From Auanema rhodensis (lineage: Eukaryota > Nematoda > Chromadorea > Rhabditida > Rhabditidae), in the NCBI GenBank assembly GCA_964057225.1, contig CAXKVF010000075.1, positions 248,001 to 312,000 of the forward strand: a DNA stretch of 64,000 nucleotides, given 5' to 3'. Below the pieces are notes generated by a model. The model ran no database searches, was not told where the DNA came from, and was given only the letters and a program-made list of their open reading frames with translations. A program made the position numbers and the translations under genes. Below, piece by piece: positions 30,901 to 45,232 of this stretch; the first letter of the stretch is position 1, and each line of letters begins with the position of its first letter.

Positions 30901-31504
30901 TAGACTAATATGGACATGGGGAATCTAATTTTGAAAACCGCATCTCTTTATCTTTCACGTGAAGCGAGTTACATACCAAGTGCACATCACGTGTACAATT
31001 AATTAGCATAAATTAAAGTTCACGTAAATTTCAAAGTCATGGTTACCATGAAGCAATATCAATAAAAATTTGTTTTTAGACTAATATGGACATGGGGAAT
31101 CTAATTTTGAAAACCGCATCTCTTTATCTTTCACGTGAAGCGAGTTACATACCAAGTGCACATCACGTGTACATTTAATTAGCATAAATTAAAGTTCACG
31201 TAAATTTCAAAGTCATGGTTACCATGAAGCAATATCAATAAAAATTTGTTTTTAGACTAATATGGACATGGGGAATCTAATTTTGAAAACCACATCTCTT
31301 TATCTTTCACGTGAAGCGAGTTACATACCAAGGGCACATCACGTGTACATTTAATTAGCATAAATTAAAGTTCACGTAAATTTCAAAGTCATGGTTACCA
31401 TGAACCAATATCAATAAAAATTTGTTTTTAGACTAATATGGACATGGGGAATCTAATTTTGAAAACCGCATCTCTTTATCTTTCACGTGAAGCGAGTTAC
31501 ATAC
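27985..31504. repeat. 12-monomer offset duplication (2112 bp)
   Basis: Monomers 160-167 (27985-29392) match 172-179 (30097-31504). Each has a unit with GTAAAATT plus GACATCGGG (monomers 161 and 173), two units on a CACC unit with TCTTTTTCTTTC (163 and 175), then an ACAATT/AAGC unit and an ACCACATC/AAGC unit. Monomer 175 has gained AAGGGC and CACGTC changes that its counterpart 163 lacks. Confidence 0.85.
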
Positions 31505-34500
31505 CAAGTGCACATCACGTGTACATTTAATTAGCATAAATTAAAGTTCACGTAAATTTCAAAGTCATGGTTACCATGAACTAATATCAATAAAAATTTG
31601 TTTTTAGACTAATATGGACATGGGGAATCTAATTTTGAAAACCGCATCTCTTTATCTTTCACGTGAAGCGAGTTACATACCAAGTGCACATCACGTGTAC
31701 ATTTAATTAGCATAAATTAAAGTTCACGTAAATTTCAAAGTCATGGTTACCATGAACCAATATCAATAAAAATTTGTTTTTAGACTAATATGGACATGGG
31801 GAATCTAATTTTGAAAACCGCATCTCTTTATCTTTCACGTGAAGCGAGTTACATACCAAGTGCACATCACGTGTACATTTAATTAGCATAAATTAAAGTT
31901 CACGTAAATTTCAAAGTCATGGTTACCATGAACCAATATCAATAAAAATTTGTTTTTAGACTAATATGGACATGGGGAATCTAATTTTGAAAACCGCATC
32001 TCTTTATCTTTCACGTGAAGCGAGTTACATACCAAGTGCACATCACGTGTACATTTAATTAGCATAAATTAAAGTTCACGTAAATTTCAAAGTCATGGTT
32101 ACCATGAACCAATATCAATAAAAATTTGTTTTTAGACTAATATGGACATGGGGAATCTAATTTTGAAAACCGCATCTCTTTATCTTTCACGTGAAGCGAG
32201 TTACATACCAAGTGCACATCACGTGTACATTTAATTAGCATAAATTAAAGTTCACGTAAATTTCAAAGTCATGGTTACCATGCACCAATATCAATAAAAA
32301 TTTGTTTTTAGACTAATATGGACATGGGGAATCTAATTTTGAAAACCGCATCTCTTTATCTTTTACGTGAAGCGAGTTACATAAAAAGTGCACATCACGT
32401 GTACATTTAATTAGCATAAATTAAAGTTCACGTAAATTTCAAAGTCATGGTTACCATGAACCAATATCAATAAAAATTTGTTTTTAGACTAATATGGACA
32501 TGGGGAATCTAATTTTGAAAACCGCATCTCTTTATCTTTCACGTGAAGCGAGTTACATACCAAGTGCACATCACGTGTACATTTAATTAGCATAAATTAA
32601 AGTTCACGTAAATTTCAAAGTCATGGTTACCATGCACCAATATCAATAAAAATTTGTTTTTAGACTAATATGGACATGGGGAATCTAATTTTGAAAACCG
32701 CATCTCTTTATCTTTCACGTGAAGCGAGTTACATACCAAGGGCACATCACGTGTACATTTAATTAGCATAAATTAAAGTTCACGTAAATTTCAAAGTCAT
32801 GGTTACCATGAACCAATATCAATAAAAATTTGTTTTTAGACTAATATGGACATGGGGAATCTAATTTTGAAAACCGCATCTCTTTATCTTTCACGTGAAG
32901 CGAGTTACATACCAAGTGCACATCACGTGTACATTTAATTAGCATAAATTAAAGTTCACGTAAATTTCAAAGTCATGGTTACCATGAACCAATATCAATA
33001 AAAATTTGTTTTTAGACTAATATGGACATGGGGAATCTAATTTTGAAAACCGCATCTCTTTATCTTTCACGTGAAGCGAGTTACATACCAAGTGCACATC
33101 ACGTGTACATTTAATTAGCATAAATTAAAGTTCACGTAAATTTCAAAGTCATGGTTACCATGAACCAATATCAATAAAAATTTGTTTTTAGACTAATATG
33201 CACATGGGGAATCTAATTTTGAAAACCGCATCTCTTTATCTTTCACGTGAAGCGAGTTACATACCAAGTGCACATCACGTGTACATTTAATTAGCATAAA
33301 TTAAAGTTCACGTAAATTTCAAAGTCATGGTTACCATGCACCAATATCAATGAAAATTTGTTTTTAGACTAATATGGACATGGGGAATCTAATTTTGAAA
33401 ACCGCATCTCTTTATCTTTCACGTGAAGCGAGTTACATACCAAGTGCACATCACGTGTACAATTAATTAGCATAAATTAAAGTTCACGTAAATTTCAAAG
33501 TCATGGTTACCATGAAGCAATATCAATAAAAATTTGTTTTTAGACTAATATGGACATGGGGAATCTAATTTTGAAAACCGCATCTCTTTATCTTTCACGT
33601 GAAGCGAGTTACATACCAAGTGCACATCACGTGTACATTTAATTAGCATAAATTAAAGTTCACGTAAATTTCAAAGTCATGGTTACCATGAAGCAATATC
33701 AATAAAAATTTGTTTTTAGACTAATATGGACATGGGGAATCTAATTTTGAAAACCACATCTCTTTATCTTTCACGTGAAGCGAGTTACATACCAAGGGCA
33801 CATCACGTGTACATTTAATTAGCATAAATTAAAGTTCACGTAAATTTCAAAGTCATGGTTACCATGAACCAATATCAATAAAAATTTGTTTTTAGACTAA
33901 TATGGACATGGGGAATCTAATTTTGAAAACCGCATCTCTTTATCTTTCACGTGAAGCGAGTTACATACCAAGTGCACATCACGTGTACATTTAATTAGCA
34001 TAAATTAAAGTTCACGTAAATTTCAAAGTCATGGTTACCATGAACTAATATCAATAAAAATTTGTTTTTAGACTAATATGGACATGGGGAATCTAATTTT
34101 GAAAACCGCATCTCTTTATCTTTCACGTGAAGCGAGTTACATACCAAGTGCACATCACGTGTACATTTAATTAGCATAAATTAAAGTTCACGTAAATTTC
34201 AAAGTCATGGTTACCATGAACCAATATCAATAAAAATTTGTTTTTAGACTAATATGGACATGGGGAATCTAATTTTGAAAACCGCATCTCTTTATCTTTC
34301 ACGTGAAGCGAGTTACATACCAAGTGCACATCACGTGTACATTTAATTAGCATAAATTAAAGTTCACGTAAATTTCAAAGTCATGGTTACCATGAACCAA
34401 TATCAATAAAAATTTGTTTTTAGACTAATATGGACATGGGGAATCTAATTTTGAAAACCGCATCTCTTTATCTTTCACGTGAAGCGAGTTACATACCAAG

Positions 34501-35376
34501 TGCACATCACGTGTACATTTAATTAGCATAAATTAAAGTTCACGTAAATTTCAAAGTCATGGTTACCATGAACCAATATCAATAAAAATTTGTTTTTAGA
34601 CTAATATGGACATGGGGAATCTAATTTTGAAAACCGCATCTCTTTATCTTTCACGTGAAGCGAGTTACATACCAAGTGCACATCACGTGTACATTTAATT
34701 AGCATAAATTAAAGTTCACGTAAATTTCAAAGTCATGGTTACCATGCACCAATATCAATAAAAATTTGTTTTTAGACTAATATGGACATGGGGAATCTAA
34801 TTTTGAAAACCGCATCTCTTTATCTTTTACGTGAAGCGAGTTACATAAAAAGTGCACATCACGTGTACATTTAATTAGCATAAATTAAAGTTCACGTAAA
34901 TTTCAAAGTCATGGTTACCATGAACCAATATCAATAAAAATTTGTTTTTAGACTAATATGGACATGGGGAATCTAATTTTGAAAACCGCATCTCTTTATC
35001 TTTCACGTGAAGCGAGTTACATACCAAGTGCACATCACGTGTACATTTAATTAGCATAAATTAAAGTTCACGTAAATTTCAAAGTCATGGTTACCATGCA
35101 CCAATATCAATAAAAATTTGTTTTTAGACTAATATGGACATGGGGAATCTAATTTTGAAAACCGCATCTCTTTATCTTTCACGTGAAGCGAGTTACATAC
35201 CAAGGGCACATCACGTGTACATTTAATTAGCATAAATTAAAGTTCACGTAAATTTCAAAGTCATGGTTACCATGAACCAATATCAATAAAAATTTGTTTT
35301 TAGACTAATATGGACATGGGGAATCTAATTTTGAAAACCGCATCTCTTTATCTTTCACGTGAAGCGAGTTACATAC
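30801..35376. repeat. 14-monomer offset duplication (2464 bp)
   Basis: Monomers 176-187 (30801-32912) match 190-201 (33265-35376). The strongest link is a double change, CTTTTACGTGAAG with ACATAAAAAGTG, seen only at the monomer 184/185 and 198/199 junctions. An AAGGGC unit follows three units later in both. This block overlaps the preceding 12-unit duplication, so the two events are nested. Confidence 0.87.
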
Positions 35377-37488
35377 CAAGTGCACATCACGTGTACATTT
35401 AATTAGCATAAATTAAAGTTCACGTAAATTTCAAAGTCATGGTTACCATGCACCAATATCAATAAAAATTTGTTTTTAGACTAATATGGACATGGGGAAT
35501 CTAATTTTGAAAACCGCATCTCTTTATCTTTCACGTGAAGCGAGTTACATACCAAGTGCACATCACGTGTACATTTAATTAGCATAAATTAAAGTTCACG
35601 TAAATTTCAAAGTCATGGTTACCATGAAGCAATATCAATAAAAATTTGTTTTTAGACTAATATGGACATGGGGAATCTAATTTTGAAAACCGCATCTCTT
35701 TATCTTTCACGTGAAGCGAGTTACATACCAAGTGCACATCACGTGTACATTTAATTAGCATAAATTAAAGTTCACGTAAATTTCAAAGTCATGGTTACCA
35801 TGCACCAATATCAATAAAAATTTGTTTTTAGACTAATATGGACATGGGGAATCTAATTTTGAAAACCGCATCTCTTTTTCTTTCACGTGAAGCGAGTTAC
35901 ATACCAAGTGCACATCACGTGTACATTTAATTAGCATAAATTAAAGTTCACGTAAATTTCAAAGTCATGGTTACCATGCACCAATATCAATAAAAATTTG
36001 TTTTTAGACTAATATGGATATGGGGAATCTAATTTTGAAAACCGCATCTCTTTATCTTTCACGTGAAGCGAGTTACATACCAAGTGCACATCACGTGTAC
36101 AATTAATTAGCATAAATTAAAGTTCACGTAAATTTCAAAGTCATGGTTACCATGAAGCAATATCAATAAAAATTTGTTTTTAGACTAATATGGACATGGG
36201 GAATCTAATTTTGAAAACCGCATCTCTTTATCTTTCACGTGAAGCGAGTTACATACCAAGTGCACATCACGTGTACATTTAATTAGCATAAATTAAAGTT
36301 CACGTAAATTTCAAAGTCATGGTTACCATGAAGCAATATCAATAAAAATTTGTTTTTAGACTAATATGGACATGGGGAATCTAATTTTGAAAACCGCATC
36401 TCTTTATCTTTCACGTGAAGCGAGTTACATACCAAGTGCACATCACGTGTACATTTAATTAGCATAAATTAAAGTTCACGTAAATTTCAAAGTCATGGTT
36501 ACCATGAACCAATATCAATAAAAATTTGTTTTTAGACTAATATGGACATGGGGAATCTAATTTTGAAAACCGCATCTCTTTATCTTTCACGTGAAGCGAG
36601 TTACATACCAAGTGCACATCACGTGTACATTTAATTAGCATAAATTAAAGTTCACGTAAATTTCAAAGTCATGGTTACCATGAACCAATATCAATAAAAA
36701 TTTGTTTTTAGACTAATATGGACATGGGGAATCTAATTTTGAAAACCGCATCTCTTTATCTTTCACGTGAAGCGAGTTACATACCAAGTGCACATCACGT
36801 GTACATTTAATTAGCATAAATTAAAGTTCACGTAAATTTCAAAGTCATGGTTACCATGAACCAATATCAATAAAAATTTGTTTTTAGACTAATATGCACA
36901 TGGGGAATCTAATTTTGAAAACCGCATCTCTTTATCTTTCACGTGAAGCGAGTTACATACCAAGTGCACATCACGTGTACATTTAATTAGCATAAATTAA
37001 AGTTCACGTAAATTTCAAAGTCATGGTTACCATGCACCAATATCAATGAAAATTTGTTTTTAGACTAATATGGACATGGGGAATCTAATTTTGAAAACCG
37101 CATCTCTTTATCTTTCACGTGAAGCGAGTTACATACCAAGTGCACATCACGTGTACATTTAATTAGCATAAATTAAAGTTCACGTAAATTTCAAAGTCAT
37201 GGTTACCATGAAGCAATATCAATAAAAATTTGTTTTTAGACTAATATGGACATGGGGAATCTAATTTTGAAAACCGCATCTCTTTATCTTTCACGTGAAG
37301 CGAGTTACATACCAAGTGCACATCACGTGTACATTTAATTAGCATAAATTAAAGTTCACGTAAATTTCAAAGTCATGGTTACCATGAACCAATATCAATA
37401 AAAATTTGTTTTTAGACTAATATGGACATGGGGAATCTAATTTTGAAAACCGCATTTCTTTATCTTTCACGTGAAGCGAGTTACATAC

Positions 37489-38544
37489 CAAGTGCACATC
37501 ACGTGTACATTTAATTAGCATAAATTAAAGTTCACGTAAATTTCAAAGTCATGGTTACCATGCACCAATATCAATAAAAATTTGTTTTTAGACTAATATG
37601 GACATGGGGAATCTAATTTTGAAAACCGCATCTCTTTTTCTTTCACGTGAAGCGAGTTACATACCAAGTGCACATCACGTGTACATTTAATTAGCATAAA
37701 TTAAAGTTCACGTAAATTTCAAAGTCATGGTTACCATGCACCAATATCAATAAAAATTTGTTTTTAGACTAATATGGACATGGGGAATCTAATTTTGAAA
37801 ACCGCATCTCTTTATCTTTCACGTGAAGCGAGTTACATACCAAGTGCACATCACGTGTACAATTAATTACCATAAATTAAAGTTCACGTAAATTTCAAAG
37901 TCATGGTTACCATGAAGCAATATCAATAAAAATTTGTTTTTAGACTAATATGGACATGGGGAATCTAATTTTGAAAACCGCATTTCTTTATCTTTCACGT
38001 GAAGCGAGTTACATACCAAGTGCACATCACGTGTACATTTAATTAGCATAAATTAAAGTTCACGTAAATTTCAAAGTCATGGTTACCATGCACCAATATC
38101 AATAAAAATTTGTTTTTAGACTAATATGGACATGGGGAATCTAATTTTGAAAACCGCATCTCTTTTTCTTTCACGTGAAGCGAGTTACATACCAAGTGCA
38201 CATCACGTGTACATTTAATTAGCATAAATTAAAGTTCACGTAAATTTCAAAGTCATGGTTACCATGCACCAATATCAATAAAAATTTGTTTTTAGACTAA
38301 TATGGACATGGGGAATCTAATTTTGAAAACCGCATCTCTTTATCTTTCACGTGAAGCGAGTTACATACCAAGTGCACATCACGTGTACAATTAATTACCA
38401 TAAATTAAAGTTCACGTAAATTTCAAAATCATGGTTACCATGAAGCAATATCAATAAAAATTTGTTTTTAGACTAATATGGACATGGGGAATCTAATTTT
38501 GAAAACCGCATCTCTTTATCTTTCACGTGATGCGAGTTACATAC
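37489..38544. repeat. 3-monomer tandem duplication (528 bp each)
   Basis: Monomers 214-216 and 217-219 share the order CACC with TCTTTTTC, CACC, then an ACAATT unit with the rare ATTACCAT change (near 37867 and 38395). Monomer 216 carries CGCATTTC, while 219 carries private AAAATCATGG and GATGCGAG changes, so some mutations followed the duplication. Confidence 0.8.
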
Positions 38545-39600
38545 CAAGTGCACATCACGTGTACATTTAATTAGCATAAATTAAAGTTCACGTAAATTTC
38601 AAAGTCATGGTTACCATGAAGCAATATCAATAAAAATTTGTTTTTAGACTAATATGGACATGGGGAATCTAATTTTGAAAACCACATCTCTTTATTTTTC
38701 ACGTGAAGCGAGTTACATACCAAGTGCACATCACGTGTACATTTAATTAGCATAAATTAAAGTTCACGTAAATTTCAAAGTCATGGTTACCATGAACCAA
38801 TATCAATAAAAATTTGTTTTTAGAATAATATGGACATGGGGAATCTAATTTTGAAAACCGCATCTCTTTATCTTTCACGTGAAGCGAGTTACATACCAAG
38901 TGCACATCACGTGTACATTTAATTAGCATAAATTAAAGTTCACGTAAATTTCAAAGTCATGGTTACCATGAACTAATATCAATAAAAATTTGTTTTTAGA
39001 CTAATATGGACATGGGGAATCTAATTTTGAAAACCGCATCTCTTTATCTTTCACGTGAAGCGAGTTACATACCAAGTGCACATCACGTGTACATTTAATT
39101 AGCATAAATTAAAGTTCACGTAAATTTCAAAGTCATGGTTACCATGAACCAATATCAATAAAAATTTGTTTTTAGACTAATATGGACATGGGGAATCTAA
39201 TTTTGAAAACCGCATCTCTTTATCTTTCACGTGAAGCGAGTTACATACCAAGTGCACATCACGTGTACATTTAATTAGCATAAATTAAAGTTCACGTAAA
39301 TTTCAAAGTCATGGTTACCATGAACCAATATCAATAAAAATTTGTTTTTAGACTAATATGGACATGGGGAATTTAATTTTGAAAACCGCATCTCTTTATC
39401 TTTCACGTGAAGCGAGTTACATACCAAGTGCACATCACGTGTACATTTAATTAGCATAAATTAAAGTTCACGTAAATTTCAAAGTCATGGTTACCATGAA
39501 CCAATATCAATAAAAATTTGTTTTTAGACTAATATGGACATGGGGAATCTAATTTTGAAAACCGCATCTCTTTATCTTTCACGTGAAGCGAGTTACATAC

Positions 39601-42600
39601 CAAGTGCACATCACGTGTACATTTAATTAGCATAAATTAAAGTTCACGTAAATTTCAAAGTCATGGTTACCATGCACCAATATCAATAAAAATTTGTTTT
39701 TAGACTAATATGGACATGGGGAATCTAATTTTGAAAACCGCATCTCTTTATCTTTCACGTGAAGCGAGTTACATACCAAGTGCACATCACGTGTACATTT
39801 AATTAGCATAAATTAAAGTTCACGTAAATTTCAAAGTCATGGTTACCATGCACCAATATCAATAAAAATTTGTTTTTAGACTAATATGGACATGGGGAAT
39901 CTAATTTTGAAAACCGCATCTCTTTATCTTTCACGTGAAGCGAGTTACATACCAAGTGCACATCACGTGTACATTTAATTAGCATAAATTAAAGTTCACG
40001 TAAATTTCAAAGTCATGGTTACCATGAAGCAATATCAATAAAAATTTGTTTTTAGACTAATATGGACATGAGGAATCTAATTTTGAAAACCGCATCTCTT
40101 TATCTTACACGTGAAGCGAGTTACATACCAAGTGCACATCACGTGTACATTTAATTAGCATAAATTAAAGTTCACGTAAATTTCAAAGTCATGGTTACCA
40201 TGAAGCAATATCAATAAAAATTTGTTTTTAGACTAATATGGACATGGGGAATCTAATTTTGAAAACCGCATCTCTTTATCTTTCACGTGAAGCGAGTTAC
40301 ATACCAAGTGCACATCACGTGTACATTTAATTAGCATAAATTAAAGTTCACGTAAATTTCAAAGTCATGGTTACCATGAACCAATATCAATAAAAATTTG
40401 TTTTTAGACTAATATGGACATGGGGAATCTAATTTTGAAAACCGCATTTCTTTATCTTTCACGTGAAGCGAGTTACATACCAAGTGCACATCACGTGTAC
40501 ATTTAATTAGCATAAATTAAAGTTCACGTAAATTTCAAAGTCATGGTTACCATGCACCAATATCAATAAAAATTTGTTTTTAGACTAATATGGACATGGG
40601 GAATCTAATTTTGAAAACCGCATCTCTTTTTCTTTCACGTGAAGCGAGTTACATACCAAGTGCACATCACGTGTACATTTAATTAGCATAAATTAAAGTT
40701 CACGTAAATTTCAAAGTCATGGTTACCATGCACCAATATCAATAAAAATTTGTTTTTAGACTAATATGGACATGGGGAATCTAATTTTGAAAACCGCATC
40801 TCTTTATCTTTCACGTGAAGCGAGTTACATACCAAGTGCACATCACGTGTACATTTAATTAGCATAAATTAAAGTTCACGTAAATTTCAAAGTCATGGTT
40901 ACCATGCACCAATATCAATAAAAATTTGTTTTTAGACTAATATGGACATGGGGAATCTAATTTTGAAAACCGCATCTCTTTTTCTTTCACGTGAAGCGAG
41001 TTACATACCAAGTGCACATCACGTGTACATTTAATTAGCATAAATTAAAGTTCACGTAAATTTCAAAGTCATGGTTACCATGCACCAATATCAATAAAAA
41101 TTTGTTTTTAGACTAATATGGACATGGGGAATCTAATTTTGAAAACCGCATCTCTTTATCTTTCACGTGAAGCGAGTTACATACCAAGTGCACATCACGT
41201 GTACAATTAATAAGCATAAATTAAAGTTCACGTAATTTTCAAAGTCATGGTTACCATGAAGCAATATCAATAAAAATTTGTTTTTAGACTAATATGGACA
41301 TGGGGAATCTAATTTTAAAAACCGCATCTCTTTATCTTTCACGTGAAGCGAGTTACATACCAAGTGCACATCACGTGTACATTTAATTAGCATAAATTAA
41401 AGTTCACGTAAATTTCAAAGTCATGGTTACCATGAAGCAATATCAATAAAAATTTGTTTTTAGACTAATATGGACATGGGGAATCTAATTTTGAAAACCA
41501 CATCTCTTTATCTTTCACGTGAAGCGAGTTACATACCAAGTGCACATCACGTGTACATTTAATTAGCATAAATTAAAGTTCACGTAAATTTCAAAGTCAT
41601 GGTTACCATGAACCAATATCAATAAAAATTTGTTTTTAGACTAATATGGACATGGGGAATCTAATTTTGAAAACCGCATCTCTTTATCTTTCACGTGAAG
41701 CGAGTTACATACCAAGTGCACATCACGTGTACATTTAATTAGCATAAATTAAAGTTCACGTAAATTTCAAAGTCATGGTTACCATGAACCAATATCAATA
41801 AAAATTTGTTTTTAGACTAATATGGACATGGGGAATCTAATTTTGAAAACCGCATCTCTTTATCTTTCACGTGAAGCGAGTTACATACCAAGTGCACATC
41901 ACGTGTACATTTAATTAGCATAAATTAAAGTTCACGTAAATTTCAAAGTCATGGTTACCATGAACCAATATCAATAAAAATTTGTTTTTAGACTAATATG
42001 GACATGGGGAATCTAATTTTGAAAACCGCATCTCTTTATCTTTCACGTGAAGCGAGTTACATACCAAGTGCACATCACGTGTACATTTAATTAGCATAAA
42101 TTAAAGTTCACGTAAATTTCAAAGTCATGGTTACCATGAACCAATATCAATAAAAATTTGTTTTTAGACTAATATGGACATGGGGAATCTAATTTTGAAA
42201 ACCGCATCTCTTTATCTTTCACGTGAAGCGAGTTACATACCAAGTGCACATCACGTGTACATTTAATTAGCATAAATTAAAGTTCACGTAAATTTCAAAG
42301 TCATGGTTACCATGCACCAATATCAATAAAAATTTGTTTTTAGACTAATATGGACATGGGGAATCTAATTTTGAAAACCGCATCTCTTTATCTTTCACGT
42401 GAAGCGAGTTACATACCAAGTGCACATCACGTGTACATTTAATTAGCATAAATTAAAGTTCACGTAAATTTCAAAGTCATGGTTACCATGCACCAATATC
42501 AATAAAAATTTGTTTTTAGACTAATATGGACATGGGGAATCTAATTTTGAAAACCGCATCTCTTTATCTTTCACGTGAAGCGAGTTACATACCAAGTGCA

Positions 42601-44000
42601 CATCACGTGTACATTTAATTAGCATAAATTAAAGTTCACGTAAATTTCAAAGTCATGGTTACCATGAAGCAATATCAATAAAAATTTGTTTTTAGACTAA
42701 TATGGACATGGGGAATCTAATTTTGAAAACCGCATCTCTTTATCTTACACGTGAAGCGAGTTACATACCAAGTGCACATCACGTGTACATTTAATTAGCA
42801 TAAATTAAAGTTCACGTAAATTTCAAAGTCATGGTTACCATGAAGCAATATCAATAAAAATTTGTTTTTAGACTAATATGGACATGGGGAATCTAATTTT
42901 GAAAACCGCATCTCTTTATCTTTCACGTGAAGCGAGTTACATACCAAGTGCACATCACGTGTACATTTAAATAGCATAAATTAAAGTTCACGTAAATTTC
43001 AAAGTCATGGTTACCATGAACCAATATCAATAAAAATTTGTTTTTAGACTAATATGGACATGGGGAATCTAATTTTGAAAACCGCATTTCTTTATCTTTC
43101 ACGTGAAGCGAGTTACATACCAAGTGCACATCACGTGTACATTTAATTAGCATAAATTAAAGTTCACGTAAATTTCAAAGTCATGGTTACCATGCACCAA
43201 TATCAATAAAAATTTGTTTTTAGACTAATATGGACATGGGGAATCTAATTTTGAAAACCGCATCTCTTTTTCTTTCACGTGAAGCGAGTTACATACCAAG
43301 TGCACATCACGTGTACATTTAATTAGCATAAATTAAAGTTCACGTAAATTTCAAAGTCATGGTTACCATGCACCAATATCAATAAAAATTTGTTTTTAAA
43401 CTAATATGGACATGGGGAATCTAATTTTGAAAACCACATCTCTTTATCTTTCACGTGAAGCGAGTTACATACCAAGTGCACATCACGTGTACATTTAATT
43501 AGCATAAATTAAAGTTCACGTAAATTTCAAAGTCATGGTTACCATGCACCAATATCAATAAAAATTTGTTTTTAGACTAATATGGACATGGGGAATCTAA
43601 TTTTGAAAACCGCATCTCTTTATCTTTCACGTGAAGCGAGTTACATACCAAGTGCACATCACGTGTACATTTAATTAGCATAAATTAAAGTTCACGTAAA
43701 TTTCAAAGTCATGGTTACCATGAACCAATATCAATAAAAATTTGTTTTTAGACTAATATGGACATGGGGAATCTAATTTTGAAAACCGCATCTCTTTATC
43801 TTTCACGTGAAGCGAGTTACATACCAAGTGCACATCACGTGTACAATTAATAAGCATAAATTAAAGTTCACGTAAATTTCAAAGTCATGGTTACCATGAA
43901 GCAATATCAATAAAAATTTGTTTTTAGACTAATATGGACATGGGGAATCTAATTTTAAAAACCGCATCTCTTTATCTTTCACGTGAAGCGAGTTACATAC
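39601..44000. repeat. 15-monomer offset duplication (2640 bp)
   Basis: Monomers 226-235 (39601-41360) match 241-250 (42241-44000). Shared rare marks are TCTTACACG (228 and 243), CGCATTTC (230 and 245), TCTTTTTC (231 and 246), and a unit with ACAATTAATAAG plus TTTTAAAAACC (235 and 250). Individual copies have private changes, such as TTTAAATAG in 245. Confidence 0.83.
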
Positions 44001-45232
44001 CAAGTGCACATCACGTGTACATTTAATTAGCATAAATTAAAGTTCACGTAAATTTCAAAGTCATGGTTACCATGAACCAATATCAATAAAAATTTGTTTT
44101 TAGACTAATATGGACATGGGGAATCTAATTTTGAAAACCGCATCTCTTTATCTTTCACGTGAAGCGAGTTACATACCAAGTGCACATCACGTGTACATTT
44201 AATTAGCATAAATTAAAGTTCACGTAAATTTCAAAGTCATGGTTACCATGCACCAATATCAATAAAAATTTGTTTTTAGACTAATATGGACATGGGGAAT
44301 CTAATTTTGAAAACCGCATCTCTTTATCTTTCACGTGAAGCGAGTTACATACCAAGTGCACATCACGTGTACATTTAATTAGCATAAATTAAAGTTCACG
44401 TAAATTTCAAAGTCATGGTTACCATGAACCAATATCAATAAAAATTTGTTTTTAGACTAATATGGACATGGGGAATCTAATTTTGAAAACCGCATTTCTT
44501 TATATTTCACGTGAAGCGAGTTACATACCAAGTGCACATCACGTGTACATTTAATTAGCATAAATTAAAGTTCACGTAAATTTCAAAGTCATGGTTACCA
44601 TGCACCAATATCAATAAAAATTTGTTTTTAGACTAATATGGACATGGGGAATCTAATTTTGAAAACCGCATTTCTTTATATTTCACGTGAAGCGAGTTAC
44701 ATACCAAGTGCACATCACGTGTACATTTAATTAGCATAAATTAAAGTTCACGTAAATTTCAAAGTCATGGTTACCATGCACCAATATCAATAAAAATTTG
44801 TTTTTAGACTAATATGGACATGGGGAATCTAATTTTAAAAACCGCATCTCTTTTTCTTTCACGTGAAGCGAGTTACATACCAAGTGCACATCACGTGTAC
44901 ATTTAATTAGCATAAATTAAAGTTCACGTAAATTTCAAAGTCATGGTTACCATGCACCAATATCAATAAAAATTTGTTTTTAGACTAATATGGACATGGG
45001 GAATCTAATTTTGAAAACCGCATCTCTTTATCTTTCACGTGAAGCGAGTTACATACCAAGTGCACATCACGTGTACATTTAATTAGCATAAATTAAAGTT
45101 CACGTAAATTTCAAAGTCATGGTTACCATGAACCAATATCAATAAAAATTTGTTTTTAGACTAATATGGACATGGGGAATCTAATTTTGAAAACCGCATT
45201 TCTTTATATTTCACGTGAAGCGAGTTACATAC

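Noticed and set aside
38747-38929. Minus-strand open frame of 60 codons inside the satellite
   Set aside because: It exists only because one monomer has A instead of C at 38825, which turns a TAG stop on the minus strand into TAT. The same frame is closed in neighbouring monomers, and the sequence is plain satellite.
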